This document shows positions 20,634 to 35,600 of a stretch of 64,000 nt of DNA, in pieces. Under the pieces are notes generated by a model. It saw only the letters and a list, made by a program, of their open reading frames with translations, ran no database searches and was not told the DNA's origin. Numbering within the stretch: position 1 is the stretch's first letter; the number at the start of each line of letters is the position of its first letter. The position numbers were made by a program, and so were the translations under genes. The stretch comes from Primulina eburnea (lineage: Eukaryota; Streptophyta; Magnoliopsida; Lamiales; Gesneriaceae): NCBI RefSeq assembly GCF_022965805.1, contig NW_027330988.1:1-64000 (forward strand). The letters are read 5' to 3'.

Positions 20634-23600
20634 ATGCAGGCCTCATCAGTTTTGTTCAACACGAAACCTCTTTTAGCTCAGATTTATGCAGGCAATCGCT
20701 ATGGTAAAGATAATCGCAATTTCACTCCAAATACAACCCAGATCAATCAGGCTCAATTAAAGAAACCAGTGGCTTGGCGCCACGCGAATAGACGTCGCTG
20801 CAGCCGTGCATATCTTGTCAACAATAAGGTTTGTTCTATTGTTTCAACTGCTTTAATAAAGTTTTCAACTTTCTCCTTTTCTTAGCTCCTTCTAAAATTT
20901 GTGGTTGGGACGCGGGATTGGGGAGTTTGGTTTGTGTTGATTCTTGGCGCATAGGGAGTGAATGATTTTTTTTTTTTCCAGTATTTATATGGTTTAGCTT
21001 TAGCTGTGGCTTTTCTGTGTTGGATGATGCCCTTTTCTCTTTGCAAGCTGCAAATGAACTTAATTTGCCACTCGTTGTTTCCCTTTGATGCAGAATACAT
21101 CGAAAATATTTCATTCGGAGACCAATCATGAAAGTCGGCGAGTATCTTGCTTCCATTGTTGCAAAAGAAAGCAAATTGGAATCAACGGTTTCACCTCTGG
21201 ATTCTTTGCGGACAAGTCAACTTTTCAGTTGTCAAAGCTCAAACCAAACAAAGATAAAGTAAGGAACCATCCACTTTGTGGTAATCTCGTCTGTGCCTTT
21301 TCAGTACTCTGAGTGATATGTTGACCTACTCTTGTACTTCACCAATCAGTTTACCACCATGGCCTCTTACATTCTTGTGAAATTGCGATGCTTTCCTTTG
21401 ATATAATTCTCTTCTTGTCAGATTGGCCGTGAAGAGATTTACATGGTAGTTATGTTTCTTGCTGATAATATATTATGCTCTTGTAGCAGTCACTAAAGCA
21501 ATAAATTTTTGTTTATGAAGTCTGATAATTTCAACAACTGTCATCAATTTATTTTACAATATGCCATATTATATTGAATTTTCTCTCATTTTATCATGTC
21601 AGGTTGGTCTTCATGTCAGACAACTTCATGTTTCATGTGCCACCGTCGGCCCCAACGAGCCACATGCAGCAAGTACAACATGGCCAGATGGTGTTACTGA
21701 AAAACAGAGTTTCGATGCATTAGATCCAGAAGTAGAGAGAAGAGAATATGAACAATTTTTGCGTCTTGAGCTTCCATCCCACCCGAAATTGCATCGAGGA
21801 CAACTGAAAAATGGTCTCCGCTACCTCATTTTGCCAAACAAAGTCCCTCCCAATAGGTACTATTCCTCTTCAGTAACAGCCAGCCCCTTTGACAATCATT
21901 CTAATGATGAATGTTGAATAATAATTCTTGATCATTATTTGGGTTTCATCCATTATGGAACTTGAGGGCTAGAGGCTTTACAGTCAAAACAACACAAAAA
22001 GGGAAAAGAAAATAAACTAATGAATAATAATTCTTGATCATTATTTGGGTTTCATCCATTATGTTCATTACTAAATCAATTTGTTATTCATTAGTTTATT
22101 TTCTTTTCCCTTTTCGTGTTGTTTTGACTGTAAGGCCTCTAGCCCTCAAGTTCCAAATATGACTACAAGAACGAGATGACAATGATGGGGTGAGTGAGGA
22201 CACTAGTCCAGATCCTTGTAAAAGCTTCCGAGTCCCTTCCTGAACAGTTTGATTGATATGAACTCAGGGAAAAGCAGAAATCAATTTTGTTAATTGTAAG
22301 ACCGAAGACATAGAATTAACAGATTGACATTCTGCAATAATTTTTGGTTTAGCATACACGACTTCTAATGTTGCTTCAAGGAAATATGGTTACAAATTTG
22401 ATGGTGAGAATTGGCTGACACCTTTAAATAAGATTACAACCTGGCCAACTAATGTTGCTTCAAGGAAGTATGGTTACAAATTTGAGGGTGAGAATTGGCT
22501 GACACCTTTAAATAAGATTACAACCTTGCCAAGTGAAAAATGTATGATTAGATAGAGTAAATTTAGCACTAGAGAACTCAACGCTTTAACGCTAGTCCAT
22601 TTCCAAAACAGCTGCTCTACCCTCCAGAGCATGCATATAATTCTAAGTTTTAGATTGTGGTCAAAGTAGGAAAGTCTTTTATGGGAGGCATACTTTTTTT
22701 TTTTTGATAAGAAACTTGATAATATTAATAAGACATAATAGTGTTTCTTATACATAAAGTGGACTAGTGGTCCACCACCATGAAAGATAAACTCATGCAA
22801 CTAACAATAAATATAACTCCAGTCCCTCAAAAGATCAAGTATCGATAAACTCTGAAACTCTTTAACATTTCCAATCCAATTTGCTATCCGAATCTTGATT
22901 TTATCCCAACACTCTTCTATACTTTTCAATGGGTAGGCTATACCAGCACATTATATAGTATGAGGAGTCTTATCAAATGTCCTTTCATTTATGTTAAAGG
23001 GAGGCTTTGTATGCTATTAGAAAAAGACAAGAATGAGCCATTGATGGTCCTTAGTCTCGGTATATTTACACTGTTAACTATTGCAACCATTTTAAATAGT
23101 TTCATGACTTTAGTTGTTAATAGATAATAGATACATAGACTTGAGTGGATGTTTTGCGAGGTTAAGGGATTGTACCATTTTTCAAAAGTAATGGAGCATC
23201 GACATAAATACAGATGTTTGGGCAAGGACATGGGAGGCTTATTTGCAATGACTTTGATTAAGAAAAATAAAAGCTAATTTTGTCTTTTCTTTTCTGGATA
23301 TAAGTGAATACTAATTTTGAGCTGCTTTGGCTATGCTAAACATCGTGTTTTTACAGACAAGGAAAGATCTAAAATGCTATTAAAACATTTATTGTTTTGG
23401 CACGAGTTTGAATTGCAAATTCACTGACAAGGAAAGATTTAAAACATTAATAAAACATGTATGCTTTGGTACATTAGTCAGAGTTGTGAAAATACTAAAA
23501 AGGAAATATTCATTATTTTCAATGCCAGACATCTCAATGTTACAATGTCAAGAAAATGCTTTTGTAATTCTTATGCCCTCATGGTGCAACGCTAAGCACT

Positions 23601-26600
23601 TTTGAACTATAGGTTTGAAGCACACATGGAAGTTCATGTCGGATCAATTGATGAGGAAGATGATGAGCAAGGAATTGCTCACATGATTGAACATGTTGCA
23701 TTTCTTGGAAGTAAGAAACGTGAAAAACTTCTTGGAACTGGGGCAAGATCTAATGCGTACACTGATTTTCATCACACTGTTTTTCACATCCATTCACCAA
23801 CCAGTACAAAGGTTTGTCAAATTTTATGGTCTCCTTATTAAAATTGATGTTTGTAGACATCATTTTGCCCTGATACATAATTTGTTTACATTGTCTCTGT
23901 CTTTAAATGTTACGATATATGTAAATCAAATGTCCACAACGTAGGGGACAAATCAAGGGGCATACAATTTTGGTCTTCCGTAGAGTAACAAATTGCTCTG
24001 AACATGGTGAAGAAATCGTTCATCATGGATGATTGGAATTCCAGAAATCTTTGGATAGATCAGTTATCATATAAGATAACTGCGACAAACTTTCCAAATA
24101 TAAATTCTAATAAATGTTTTTTCAATTTTTCTTTTTTGTCCTTTTTTTGCCAATTTTTTCTATCCTTACCATAGTGAAAGATTTGATCTTTAGGACTCTG
24201 AAGGTGATCTGATGCCTGTTGTTCTGGATGCTCTGAACGAGGTATACTTTCTATTTATTTTCTTTATGTGTTGAGTTGATTGGCATTTTTCATTAATCAT
24301 ATTGGGGCATTGGTTTCATGTGAGTTCTTTGAGTTTTTCCACTTGCTTGTACTATCAATATGATTTTTCTCATTTGATGCCAGTTTGAACTCTGATATAT
24401 TATTTTAAAATTTCCATAGATTGCTTTTCACCCAAAATTTTTGGCTTCTCGAGTTGAAAAAGAAAGGCGGGCAATTTTATCTGAACTACAAATGATGAAT
24501 ACCATAGAATACCGCGTTGATTGCCAGGTAACCACTACGAGAGATGGGTGTGCATAGCTTTTATATATTTTAGCTAGCCATCTTTTACTAGATTTTTTCT
24601 TTTGATTTGTATGTATTTACTCCTCAAAATTTTCTTCCTTGGTATTGTTGGCGTAGTTGTTGCAATACTTGCATTCCGAGAACAAGCTGAGTAAAAGATT
24701 TCCTATTGGACTAGAAGAGCAGATTAAGAAATGGGATGCCGACAAAATTAGAAAATTTCATGAGCGCTGGTACTTTCCTGGAAATGCGACATTATACATT
24801 GTTGGGGACATTGATGACATTTCAAAGACGGTTGACCACATTGAAGTATGTCATATTTTATTTACTCTTCAGTTTATGATTTTGAATTTGAGCTAGTCTT
24901 CTTGTACGTTTAGCCTTTTAGCTGATTGCCAGGTCTTTTGCAGGAAGTTTTTGGACAAACTGGAACAGAAAGTGAGGTGGGTGCTGCACCTACACCAACT
25001 GCCTTTGGTGCAATGGCCAGTTTCCTTGTTCCTAAGCTTCCCATGGGATTGGCCAATGGTTTGTCTCATGAAAGATCTTCTCCCATCGAACAGTCTAAAA
25101 TTTTTAGAAAGGAAAGACATGCCGTTCGCCCTCCTGTTCAACATAATTGGTCCATTCCTGGAATCTACACCGATGTGAAGCTACCTCATATATTTCAGCA
25201 TGAATTGCTTCAGAACTTCTCGATTAATATGTTTTGCAAGGTGACAGCACCTGATTTGGATAAATATTTGTTTCCCACGATCTGTTTTTATCTTCATTCC
25301 TTCACTGTTGTACTAATACTTTTCGTTTTATTAAAATTTCCCTTGAAGAGTTTTTGCCTTCCTTTCTGTTGTTTTCTTTTGTTCTACTTTCATCTTTTCT
25401 TGCAGGGTGGGCTTGATAGAGAAATTAAAAAGACACCCTTTCATTCTTTTCCAAGTTTGCATCATATTTTGAACATAATTTCCTAGTCAGATGACGCATC
25501 TCAATAGGCATGAAAAATGAAGCAATGATAGTCTATATTTGTGTTGTGTTCTTTTGCCATAATATAACTTCATGCCTATATTTGTGTTGTGTTCTTTTGC
25601 CATAATATAACTTCATGCCAGAAAATGGAAATACTTGTACTCATTTATTGCCACTTTCCATTAAAGCAAATGACGTGAATGAGAAATTTTGAACGTTGTT
25701 TGGATGCTATTACATGGAATCCCCCAAAAATTTCAGCATTGTTTGTTGTTTATTCTTTTGGATGATGAGATACTCATGATTAGCTCGATATCTATTTGTA
25801 CAAACCCATCTCACCCCCACCACCAAAAAAAAAAATAAAAAAATCACGGTTTCAGTTTCTTGTATGTTAAAACCCATCACAGATTTCAACTTTCAATTAC
25901 ATGCGAGTGTTGTCTTGTGACCCAGTCCGTCACATTTAAAGTTTCCCCCCTTTAACTTTATCACTTTTGTTATTCATAACTACAGATCCCTGTCAGCAAG
26001 GCCCGTACATATGGTGACTTGAGGAATGTGTTGATGAAGAGGATCTTTCTTTCTGCTTTGCATTTCCGTATTAATACACGATACAAGGTTACATTACTTT
26101 CCTCTTTGTTTGATTAGTGATGAAGAGTAAACTCTAGGTCCAGGTCTAACAGATTTATACTGTAAGATAGAAGCCATACTTCATCTTTTCGGAGCTGGGG
26201 TGAAAATATATTTGAAGGTTACTTTTGAAATTATGGCATTTACTTTTACTATCATCAGAGAAAAACTACACACAATGAGAAAAAAAGTGCCAACTTGACG
26301 CCTTCATTCATTAATTGTTTAAGTTAAGCATTCTTTCCTGTTTATTCTTGAACCTTCAGCTAAAGGCAAGCATGAGTAAGAATATTCTTAATGTTCCCTG
26401 TTTTCAATTCCAGAAATTACTAATTAACTGCCATTACTTTGTTTCGCACTTCTCATAATCCATAAATTGTGATCTGTTGCTAGCCAATTAGTGAATGAAA
26501 CTCTAAAGACAACGCAAAATCAATCTGACAGTAGTTTCTCAAAGAAGCAAAGCTGAAGCTACCCACATAAGTAAAATGATTTTTATCTCCTTCAGGCTCG

Positions 26601-29600
26601 ATGGCTTATGGTTAATTTTGTCATTTTTACCCTCAGCGCAATATTCTGTGAATCTATATTTGAGTTGCCATAATATAAAATAGGAGAATGTAGTCGTGCC
26701 TAGAGTTGCTTGGCTTTGGGGTAGATTATGAATTCTGTTATTAACATGATTTTTCCAAATAATAGTTGGTCCAGTTCACATGGTTTTGGTGATATTTTAA
26801 GCTTTAACATTTGATGTGTTTTCCAGAGTTCAAACCCCCCATTTACCTCAGTGGAGTTGGACCATAGTGATTCCGGTAGAGAAGGTTGTACAGTTACCAC
26901 TCTTACGGTGACTGCGGAACCTCGAAATTGGCAAAATGCAATCAAAGTCGCTGTGCAGGAGGTATGTTTGTTTTATATAACAAGTCCATTCACCCAAGTG
27001 AAGACACGCCACATAGTCTTCTTTACCCTCTTTGTTGTGTCATAGAACTTACATATCTCTACAATGTTTTGATATTGTCAACTTGGGCCTACGCCCTCAT
27101 GAATTTGTTTTCGGACTTTACCCAAAAGATTTCGTACCAATGAAGATATCTTTCTATCTTATAAACCAATTATCTTCCTCATATGTTTTTAATGTGAGAT
27201 TTTGATTGTATCCCAAACAATCCTCCCCACAAACAAAGAACCATTAATTTTCTCATGGTCAGAGCCTCCCTTCAAACCCATCTATCCAACCTCTCCACTT
27301 CGATGATAACATACTCCCATTGAAGCACTCATCTCCACTGCGTTGGGAGCATACGTCTTACGTGAATTACTTGGAGCGTCATCTTCATCGAGAGCCCATC
27401 ACGCATTTATTGGGAGCCCTCATCTCCTTCGTTTAACTATCCGAGGATTCCATTCACATGGCTCGATCTAGACCATGGCTCTGATACTTGTTGTGTAATG
27501 AAACTCACATATCTCCACAATTGTATGGTATCCACTTTGGACCTTACATTCTTATGAATTTGTTTTTGAACTTTACCAAAAAAAACTTCATATTAATGAA
27601 GATATCTTTCTATATAAACCAATTATCTTCTCCATGTATTTCCGTGAGATTTTGGTTACATTCCCAACACTCCTTCCACTTTGCATATAAATTTTTTGAG
27701 AAAGCTATGACCGAAAATTGTGCTAAGATGTCAATGATGGTTTGTATTTTGTTGTCTGTTGGTTTGGCTTTAATTCTATATGACATTATTCATATGGTGG
27801 TTATGTTTTTCATATCTTGCATTTCAGGTTAGAAGGCTTAAAGTGTTTGGCGTTACAAATGGCGAATTGGCCCGTTATCTAGATGCTTTATTAAAAGACA
27901 GCGAACAATTGGCAGCTATGATTGACAATGTATCATCAGTAGATAACTTAGATTTTATAATGGAAAGTGATGCACTTGGTCATACTGTAATGGATCAAAG
28001 ACAAGGACATGAGAGTTTGGTTGCAATTGCTGGTACTGTAACCCTCGAGGAGGTAATTCTCCACATGTCCTTGTGCACTTCCTTTCCTCTAATTGGCCTC
28101 TTACCATTTTGGCTTTGCATGATGATGAAGTATGATAATGTGTTTATCTTATCAGATAAAAGAGTGTGATAATATGTCATCAACGAACTTACCATCTTTG
28201 GCATGCAATCTTTCTATCTCTAGTCGAGAACAAAATAGTGTTTGTAAGTGCCAAAAGACCCATACAGACACAAATATGTTCTTCTAAAACCTATGGGAAA
28301 TAATATATTTTTGGTTTCTAACTTGCATATTTATATTTCTGATCATGTTGCCGGTCAATGCGCGGTCTTAGTTCATAATTTGCACATTTTTTTCCATCTT
28401 AAGTTTATTTTCACTAGAGTGTTGACATAGCTTCAGACACGTCAGTAGTTTCCGATGACACATCATCATTTTCTGGTGTCACGTCATCATTTTCTGGCAC
28501 CACATCCGACACTCTGATTTAAAATGATTAAAATTGAAAAATTTGCAAATTAGAGGAATAAAACTTTAAATTGATCGATAACATGGAAAAAATGAAAAAC
28601 ACGCAAATTATAGGACAAAAAATGAAATTTTCCTACCTATGTGCGGGTGCTTCGCAATGACAACACAAACATATACATGTACCTATATATGGACACTTTC
28701 TGACATCTGAACGTGATTATAGTTTGTGTACATTTATACATGTATACATATGTGTACACAGGTACATACTATGTCAAAGACATACATGTCTATGTATGTG
28801 TATATGTTTTTATGCACGTGTGTTCGTCTACATAAATGGATATATATTTGTTGTAAGAATATATTTATGCTTGCCTTCTTCAACTTACTCTATTCGGCAT
28901 CTACTAGTCTCAAAGATTCAAAACTGCACTTTACTGCCAGTTCCATTGATAACGTTGCGGATATTTTGAGAAAACTGAAACCATGGTTGAAGGATGAATA
29001 CCCACTTCACTTCTAGAAAGTGAACAATACAGAAACACAATCCTCATGAGAAAAATAAATTAAATAAATCTTTCTATGAATCTTAGGGTGCCTTTGGATA
29101 GACATAGTGAAATGGACTAATTTCAAATTCTTAACTAAAATCCATCATTTATGTTTGACAAAGATTTTAGTCAGATATCTAAAATTCCATATTATCTTCG
29201 CATACATTTTTGTATGCGTTTTAAAAGGATTTCAAATGCTACCATTGATATATCATTTTTAGATCAACAGATTTTCAAATGCTTTGATTTTAAATATTTC
29301 TTCAAATTCAAATAAATTCATCGAAAAGCTTTGATTTGTCGGATTGCCAGCATCTTGAACAAGAAAAACTAAGAAACACATTCCTTTAAACAAAATAAAA
29401 AGAAATAGATTGCATGTATGTATGTGTGGTTATGCCTTCTTTTACTTATTTTGATTGCCTCTTCTTGTTCCAAATGGTACTCCCTTGTCTGTTTGATGGA
29501 GAAAATAGTAGATATCTCGAAAAAACTGAAATCACCGGTAAAGGATACACAACCGTTTCAAATATTTATATAATGTAGGACGTTTATATACTACGACTAT

Positions 29601-32600
29601 AAATCTAGACAGCAGAAAATTAGAATTCAATTCATAGAAAAGAAAATGAAATAAATTCTTCTATGAATCTGAAATGAATTTGGACCGATGAAACATGAAA
29701 CTCATTTGGTTATGCTGCCAATATTTTCAAAGCATGAGTGATGTTTTTCTTGACCCTTGTTGGTGTGTTAGGTTAATTCCATTGGTGCAAAGGTGTTGGA
29801 ATTCATCTCGGATTATGGAAAACCATCTGCACCACTCCCAGCTGCAATTGTTGCTTGTGTTCCAAAGAAAGTGCATATTGATGGAAGTGGGGAAACCGAA
29901 TTCAAGTTAACGCCAGAAGAGATTGTGGCTGCTATAGAAGCTGGTTTGAATGAATTCATAGAGGCTGAGCCAGAGGTTTTTATTATTAACAGTCATATAG
30001 TTGTTCTTTTGCTATGTTATGAGGGTGTGAACTTTATGAGCAAGGTGGATTGTCCACTCTTCAGAAATAGATTATTTCATGTTTTAATTGACTTAAAAAG
30101 ACTTCTGCTTTAAAAATAAGAGGTTATGTTCATCTGAGTTCTTGCCACTTTTCTGATTTCTTTATTATCACCACTCCCGTTCCTTAACCATTTCTTTTGT
30201 TGAATACCATTAGAAGAAATTTTATTCCCCCATTCTGTCTTAAATTTTGAGAACTGACTTGTGGCTTCATTGTCACTTTTGCAGCTTGAGATTCCAAAAG
30301 AACTGATATCAACAGAACAGTTGCAGGAATTAAGGTTTCTGCGGCATCCATCCTTTGTTCCTGTTGACCAAGAAAAGGTGTCAAAGGTATATGATGGGGA
30401 AACAGGAATAGTCCAACGGCGTCTTTCGAATGGAATTTCTGTAAATTACAAGGTGAATCAATTGGATGTTCATTTGGATTTTTCAGATGATTTTGTTCTT
30501 ATCCTTACAGTCACATGGTAGATGTTGATGTTGTTGTCTTTCAAAGGTTGTTCAGAAAACAGTTGGATAAATTATCATTACAGGTGTTCTTCCCCCAGCA
30601 TATGGTTGTTGGACCAGTTTGTTAATGTATATGTATCTGATTTGTATTTTGAAACACCTAGTTCCATCTATCTTGTTTCTGAAATTGAGAATTGCATGCT
30701 TTATGGTGTTGCTAATCCTACTTTTTTGGCCACTTCGAGTCACAACTTTATTTGGACTGAGCAGTTTGAGCTAAATTTGTGGACATGTTTCTTTTTTTTT
30801 TTATGGCGAAAAATTTGAATGTGATTCTTCCTGTGAAGAAGTTCTCTTTCATGTCAATTTGAAATTAAAGTGCAATGACCCTGTGTTCTGAAACTCTCAT
30901 GAAGTCCAGTCCATATACTGTTCTAGGCGTTCACCTTTCTCTTCATTTGGTCCTATTAAATGCATTTGGTGAAATACTTTGTCATATTTCCTAATCTATG
31001 GCTATGACGAGATGTTCAGTGGAGAAAAATGTTGATACTGGTCTTAAGCTGTAGTATCCACTCTTACTTCCCATTGATGCTGGTCATGTGCTGTAGTATA
31101 AAGTTATTTTCCGAACGACTTGTAGGACTAGCTACTATTTTCTTAATCACTCTTACATATTCCTGTCGTCGTGCTACCAGGTATCCAAAAATGAAGCTAA
31201 TAGTGGTGTTATGCGCCTCATAGTTGGTGGTGGACGAGCAGCCGAAAGTTCTGAAGCCAAAGGAGCTGTTATTGTAGGTGTGCGTACACTAAGTGAGGGA
31301 GGTCGTGTGGGTGATTTTTCACGTGAACAGGTGACGTAACACACCATTTAACTTATATTTTTCTCTTTTTGTAATCTATAATCTGTTTTCCCCCTGAGTT
31401 TTTATGTATCTCTAATGATGTTTTTCACAATGTTACTGTCACATTGGAAAACAAGTAACACAACATAAATTTTATTCACATTCTCTATCTTTTTTTTGAT
31501 AAGAAACAATTAATTATTATAAAAATTTAGAGTTTACAAAACAAGTGGATGAGTGGTCCACAAAACGAAAGTGTGATTAGTTCATCCCTAACTCTAGGAA
31601 CAAATAAATCTCCAATCCCTAACTAGGTCCGAAATTCGCATATGTTGAAACTTCTTTAAGTTGATTGTCCAAGTCGCGACTCTGAACCTGATCTTCTCCC
31701 ATAGTTCTTCGTCTGAATCCTCTTTGCCGCTGAAAATTCCGTTGTTGCATTCCAACCATACTGACCAGAAAACGCAATGGATCACTACATACCAGAAATC
31801 CATAAGAGCCTTCCCCTTGAGGAATGACTGATCCATTAGTAACATGTCTTTCGATCTGCTTGGGAAACACCATTGAAAGTCCAAATGCTTCATGACCTTG
31901 ATCCATATTACCCTCGTGAAAGCACAATGAAGTAGTAGGTGGTCCTGAGTCTCCATATTGTTCTTGCATAAGCAGCAACATTGGGGACATAGAACTATGC
32001 CCGGCCTTCTTCTCTGTATCTCATCGTTAGTCTGCAACTTCCCCAAAGCCACGATCCAAGAAAACACTTTAACCTTTTGTGGTATCGGTACATGCCAAAT
32101 GCTATTTTGTCATGTTTTATTTTACTACATATCCAACATCTGTCCCTCATGGTCATAGTTACTGTAAGTAATTTGATATGCTATCTATTTCCAGGTAGAA
32201 CTTTTCTGTGTGAACCACTTGATCAATTGCTCTCTGGAGTCAACTGAAGAATTTATATGCATGGAGTTCCGTTTTACTTTAAGAGATGGTGGGATGCGTG
32301 CTGCTTTCCAGTTACTGCATATGGTACTTGAGGTAATCTTGAAGTTTTGTGATATATGAATCTTAATTAAAATCATTACATGTAGATTACATACTCTCTT
32401 GTGCTATTTGACTAGTCATGCAGCTGCGAGGTAATTATTTTTTAGTTGTCTTTGATCTCACCAATTTCATTTTCTGATATCCTCCTCACTAAAAAATAAA
32501 CCATCAAGAAAAACCACCATTAGGAGATTCGATTGAGGTTGTTGAGCTGTTTTTTGAACGTCAGGAGGCAGGATCTGTATTTTGCAGCTTCCTTAGTGTG

Positions 32601-35600
32601 TGCAAGATGATTTTGTTATGCCTTGCTTTTGAACAAGGAGATGCTGCTGTAAATTAAAACCTGGAGCAGAAATTTTTCTTAAAATAATGTGGACATCTTT
32701 TTCCAAGAAAAGATTTCGGATTTATTCCTATTGCTGTCAAGTTGGATTCATAAACTGACAGTTGATCAATCTATGGACATTCTCCATCTTTTCCTGAGTT
32801 TGAAAGAACTTCATATTTTTGCAGCATAATGTTTGGCTGGATGATGCATTTGATAGAGCAAAGCAGTTGTATCTATCCTATTACCGCTCTATTCCTAAAA
32901 GCTTAGAGCGCTCAACGGCCCACAAGCTCATGCTCGCTATGCTGAATGGAGATGAACGGTTTGTTGAGCCTACACCAAATTCATTACAACAGTTAACACT
33001 TTCACGAGTGAAAGATGCAGTGATGAATCAATTTGTTTGTGACAATATGGAGGTGTATATCTTTGTATCTTCCTTTGTTAATTTAATAAATTAAGTTGCA
33101 TGTCATTTTGAAATCTAGAATACCAAAGTGACTATCATCTTATCGAATTTTAACTTCTTGTTTGTTTGTTAGGTGAGTATTGTTGGAGACTTCTCAGAAG
33201 AGGATATCGAGTCTTGTATTTTGGAGTATCTAGGTACAGTAAAAGAAAAAAAAGGTCTTGAGAGAGCGCAACATTACAACCCAATCATATTCCGGCCACA
33301 CACTTCAGATTGGCAGCATCAACAAGTATGGACATGACTTCATAACGGCATGGTTTTTTTCGTATTAAATTTACATTGATGTATGACCTGTTTACAACCT
33401 CTATGTCATTCTTTGTTCTGTTATCTGTAAAGATTTCGTAAATGATTTATGTTATTTGTGTTATGGAGCAGGTTATGGATAAGCTTTGTTTTTACTTCCA
33501 TTAGTGATAGCAAGACTTTTGAGTTCCTGTCTCCGCTAGCTTTCATGTAGATTGTCTAGACTTTGTCCTACAAAAATGAAATGGTCATTGTGCGTGTGTG
33601 TTTTTCTCTCGAAAGAACATGGTCATTGTGTGTTCTGTCCCTGTTTCCTCCATCCATATGGGATGAAATTGTCCATTGTTATAAATGATTACTATCTTCT
33701 TCTGTCTGTTGAAGAAGCATCGTGGCTGGTAAATCTTTGTCAGGGCCTTAGTTTCTGCATCTAAGTAGAACACATCAAGTTACTCCTTTATGTTTAACCT
33801 GTGGAAGAATGTTAAGATTGAAGTATTTTTCTAATTATAGTGTCACACCTATGCTATTCAGTATTGTGATAATTCTTATGTTGGAAATTTCCTTTTCATT
33901 TTCCCACTGAAATTCACCTTATGAATGAATGTTGTCTATATTTGAGAGAAGTGAGAGGCTTGAACCCTCTGAGGCATTTGTCTTTGCATATAGGCCGAAC
34001 TAAACATGGCTTTGTTTGACGTGTTCTCTCATTTACTGTCACTAGCATGAAGTACGTGCGATATACCTACACACCAATTAGATATAAAGTAAATTAAAAT
34101 TTTTTTGGAGTTATACAATATCTAAATCTGATTTTATATATATAACAAATGATAATAAACATGATATGTAGAATACTTCTATAGAAATGAATATTAAAAA
34201 AAGGTTCATAAATTAAAACACAACAAATAAAGAAAAGTAACTAAAAAAAAAAATAGATGTTACTAATGCATAATCCATTAGTAATGCTGCTTGAGTATTC
34301 CACTTCTTTGAGGACTTCTACAACATATTGCTCCTGTCAAGATGTAGATAACTGATTTCTTAATGTTTGGTAGCACCGAGAAGAAAGAAGCATCCCAGAA
34401 CCGACACACAAAACACACCGCAAAATTTCAGCTTTTCCATTCATAATTAAAATTATAAGTGGCCAACTGCAACTCTTTCATAGCAAAAATCCTTCAATAT
34501 AAATATGAATTCCTCTGGTCTAATAAACTACCGATAAATCCTTTCAAGAAGATTAATGATTATTATATGCTTTAATTTCCGGACCACATTCAGTTATGAG
34601 TACTCAATTGATGCAATTTTTTGTTAGGAATTTATGTGGTAGGAAAAAAACTTAATAACATTTGAGGGGCAACATTAAGTTGATAAATTGTTTTTCCATA
34701 TATCTCCCTACGTATATAAATGAATTGATGAAAATATTCAAGTGATTTATCATACTTTACACACACAGACGATTAGTTTTCCAATTCACAATTCGAAAAC
34801 ATTGCCCTCCATCCATACTTTTATAGGTAATATAGATTTGCTATCCGATCATCTAGTTTTTGTTGGTCAAATTGAGAAACTTCTCCTCAATGATGTTCTG
34901 GTTTGTGCCTGTCCTGGGTGTTTTACTAGCGCATTCTTCTCAGATGTTTTTGAAGGACACAGATGAGCGAGCATGTGCATACATTGCAGGCCCTGCCCCG
35001 AATCGATGGGGGTTAACTTTTGATGGAAAGAATCTGCATGATTCAGTTAGCAATTCTGCTACATTTGGTGAGTTCTTTGGGTGCACAATGGACTATATGT
35101 GTTCCTCATTCATGTATAGCAGTGACATGGGCATCATCCAAGGCATCTGTTACGGCATGAGTCATCCAATGTAATATGCATTTTGGTGATGCTAGTTACT
35201 AGTTGTACTTTTCTTGTTTATGGACGCTTGTGCGTGAACACAGTCTAGCCAACCCTTTTTTGACTTGAATTTACCTTCTAACATAAAGCATATGCTCATC
35301 CATTTGTTTCCATTTTGAAAAGTCAAAACTGCAAGAGCTTTTGTCCTCTCCATTTTGTTTGATATATGTCTCTCCATGTTCACATGTTCCTTAAAGGAAA
35401 AAAATTCACTCTACTTGCAGATTTTGACCTTGGCTAATGTCATTCAATTGTGACAATAACCATCTCTGCTATACCGAAAACCTGGGGTGCATTAGATTTC
35501 TACATGCGCGGAAAAGATGATTTGCTTTAGAAAAAGAAATAATAGGATTTGTTGCTTTTTAAGCATGCCTTGTTGATGCTAAAACCTTTCTTGTTTGCTT

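Noticed and set aside
25241..25486. Read-through extension of SPP exon 8
   Set aside because: A GT donor at 25241 and the exon at 25986 restore the conserved SPP sequence in frame; the extension is intron.
28724..29016. Two overlapping frames rich in Cys, Tyr and Ile
   Set aside because: They translate a TACATGTATG-type low-complexity stretch within SPP intron 11.
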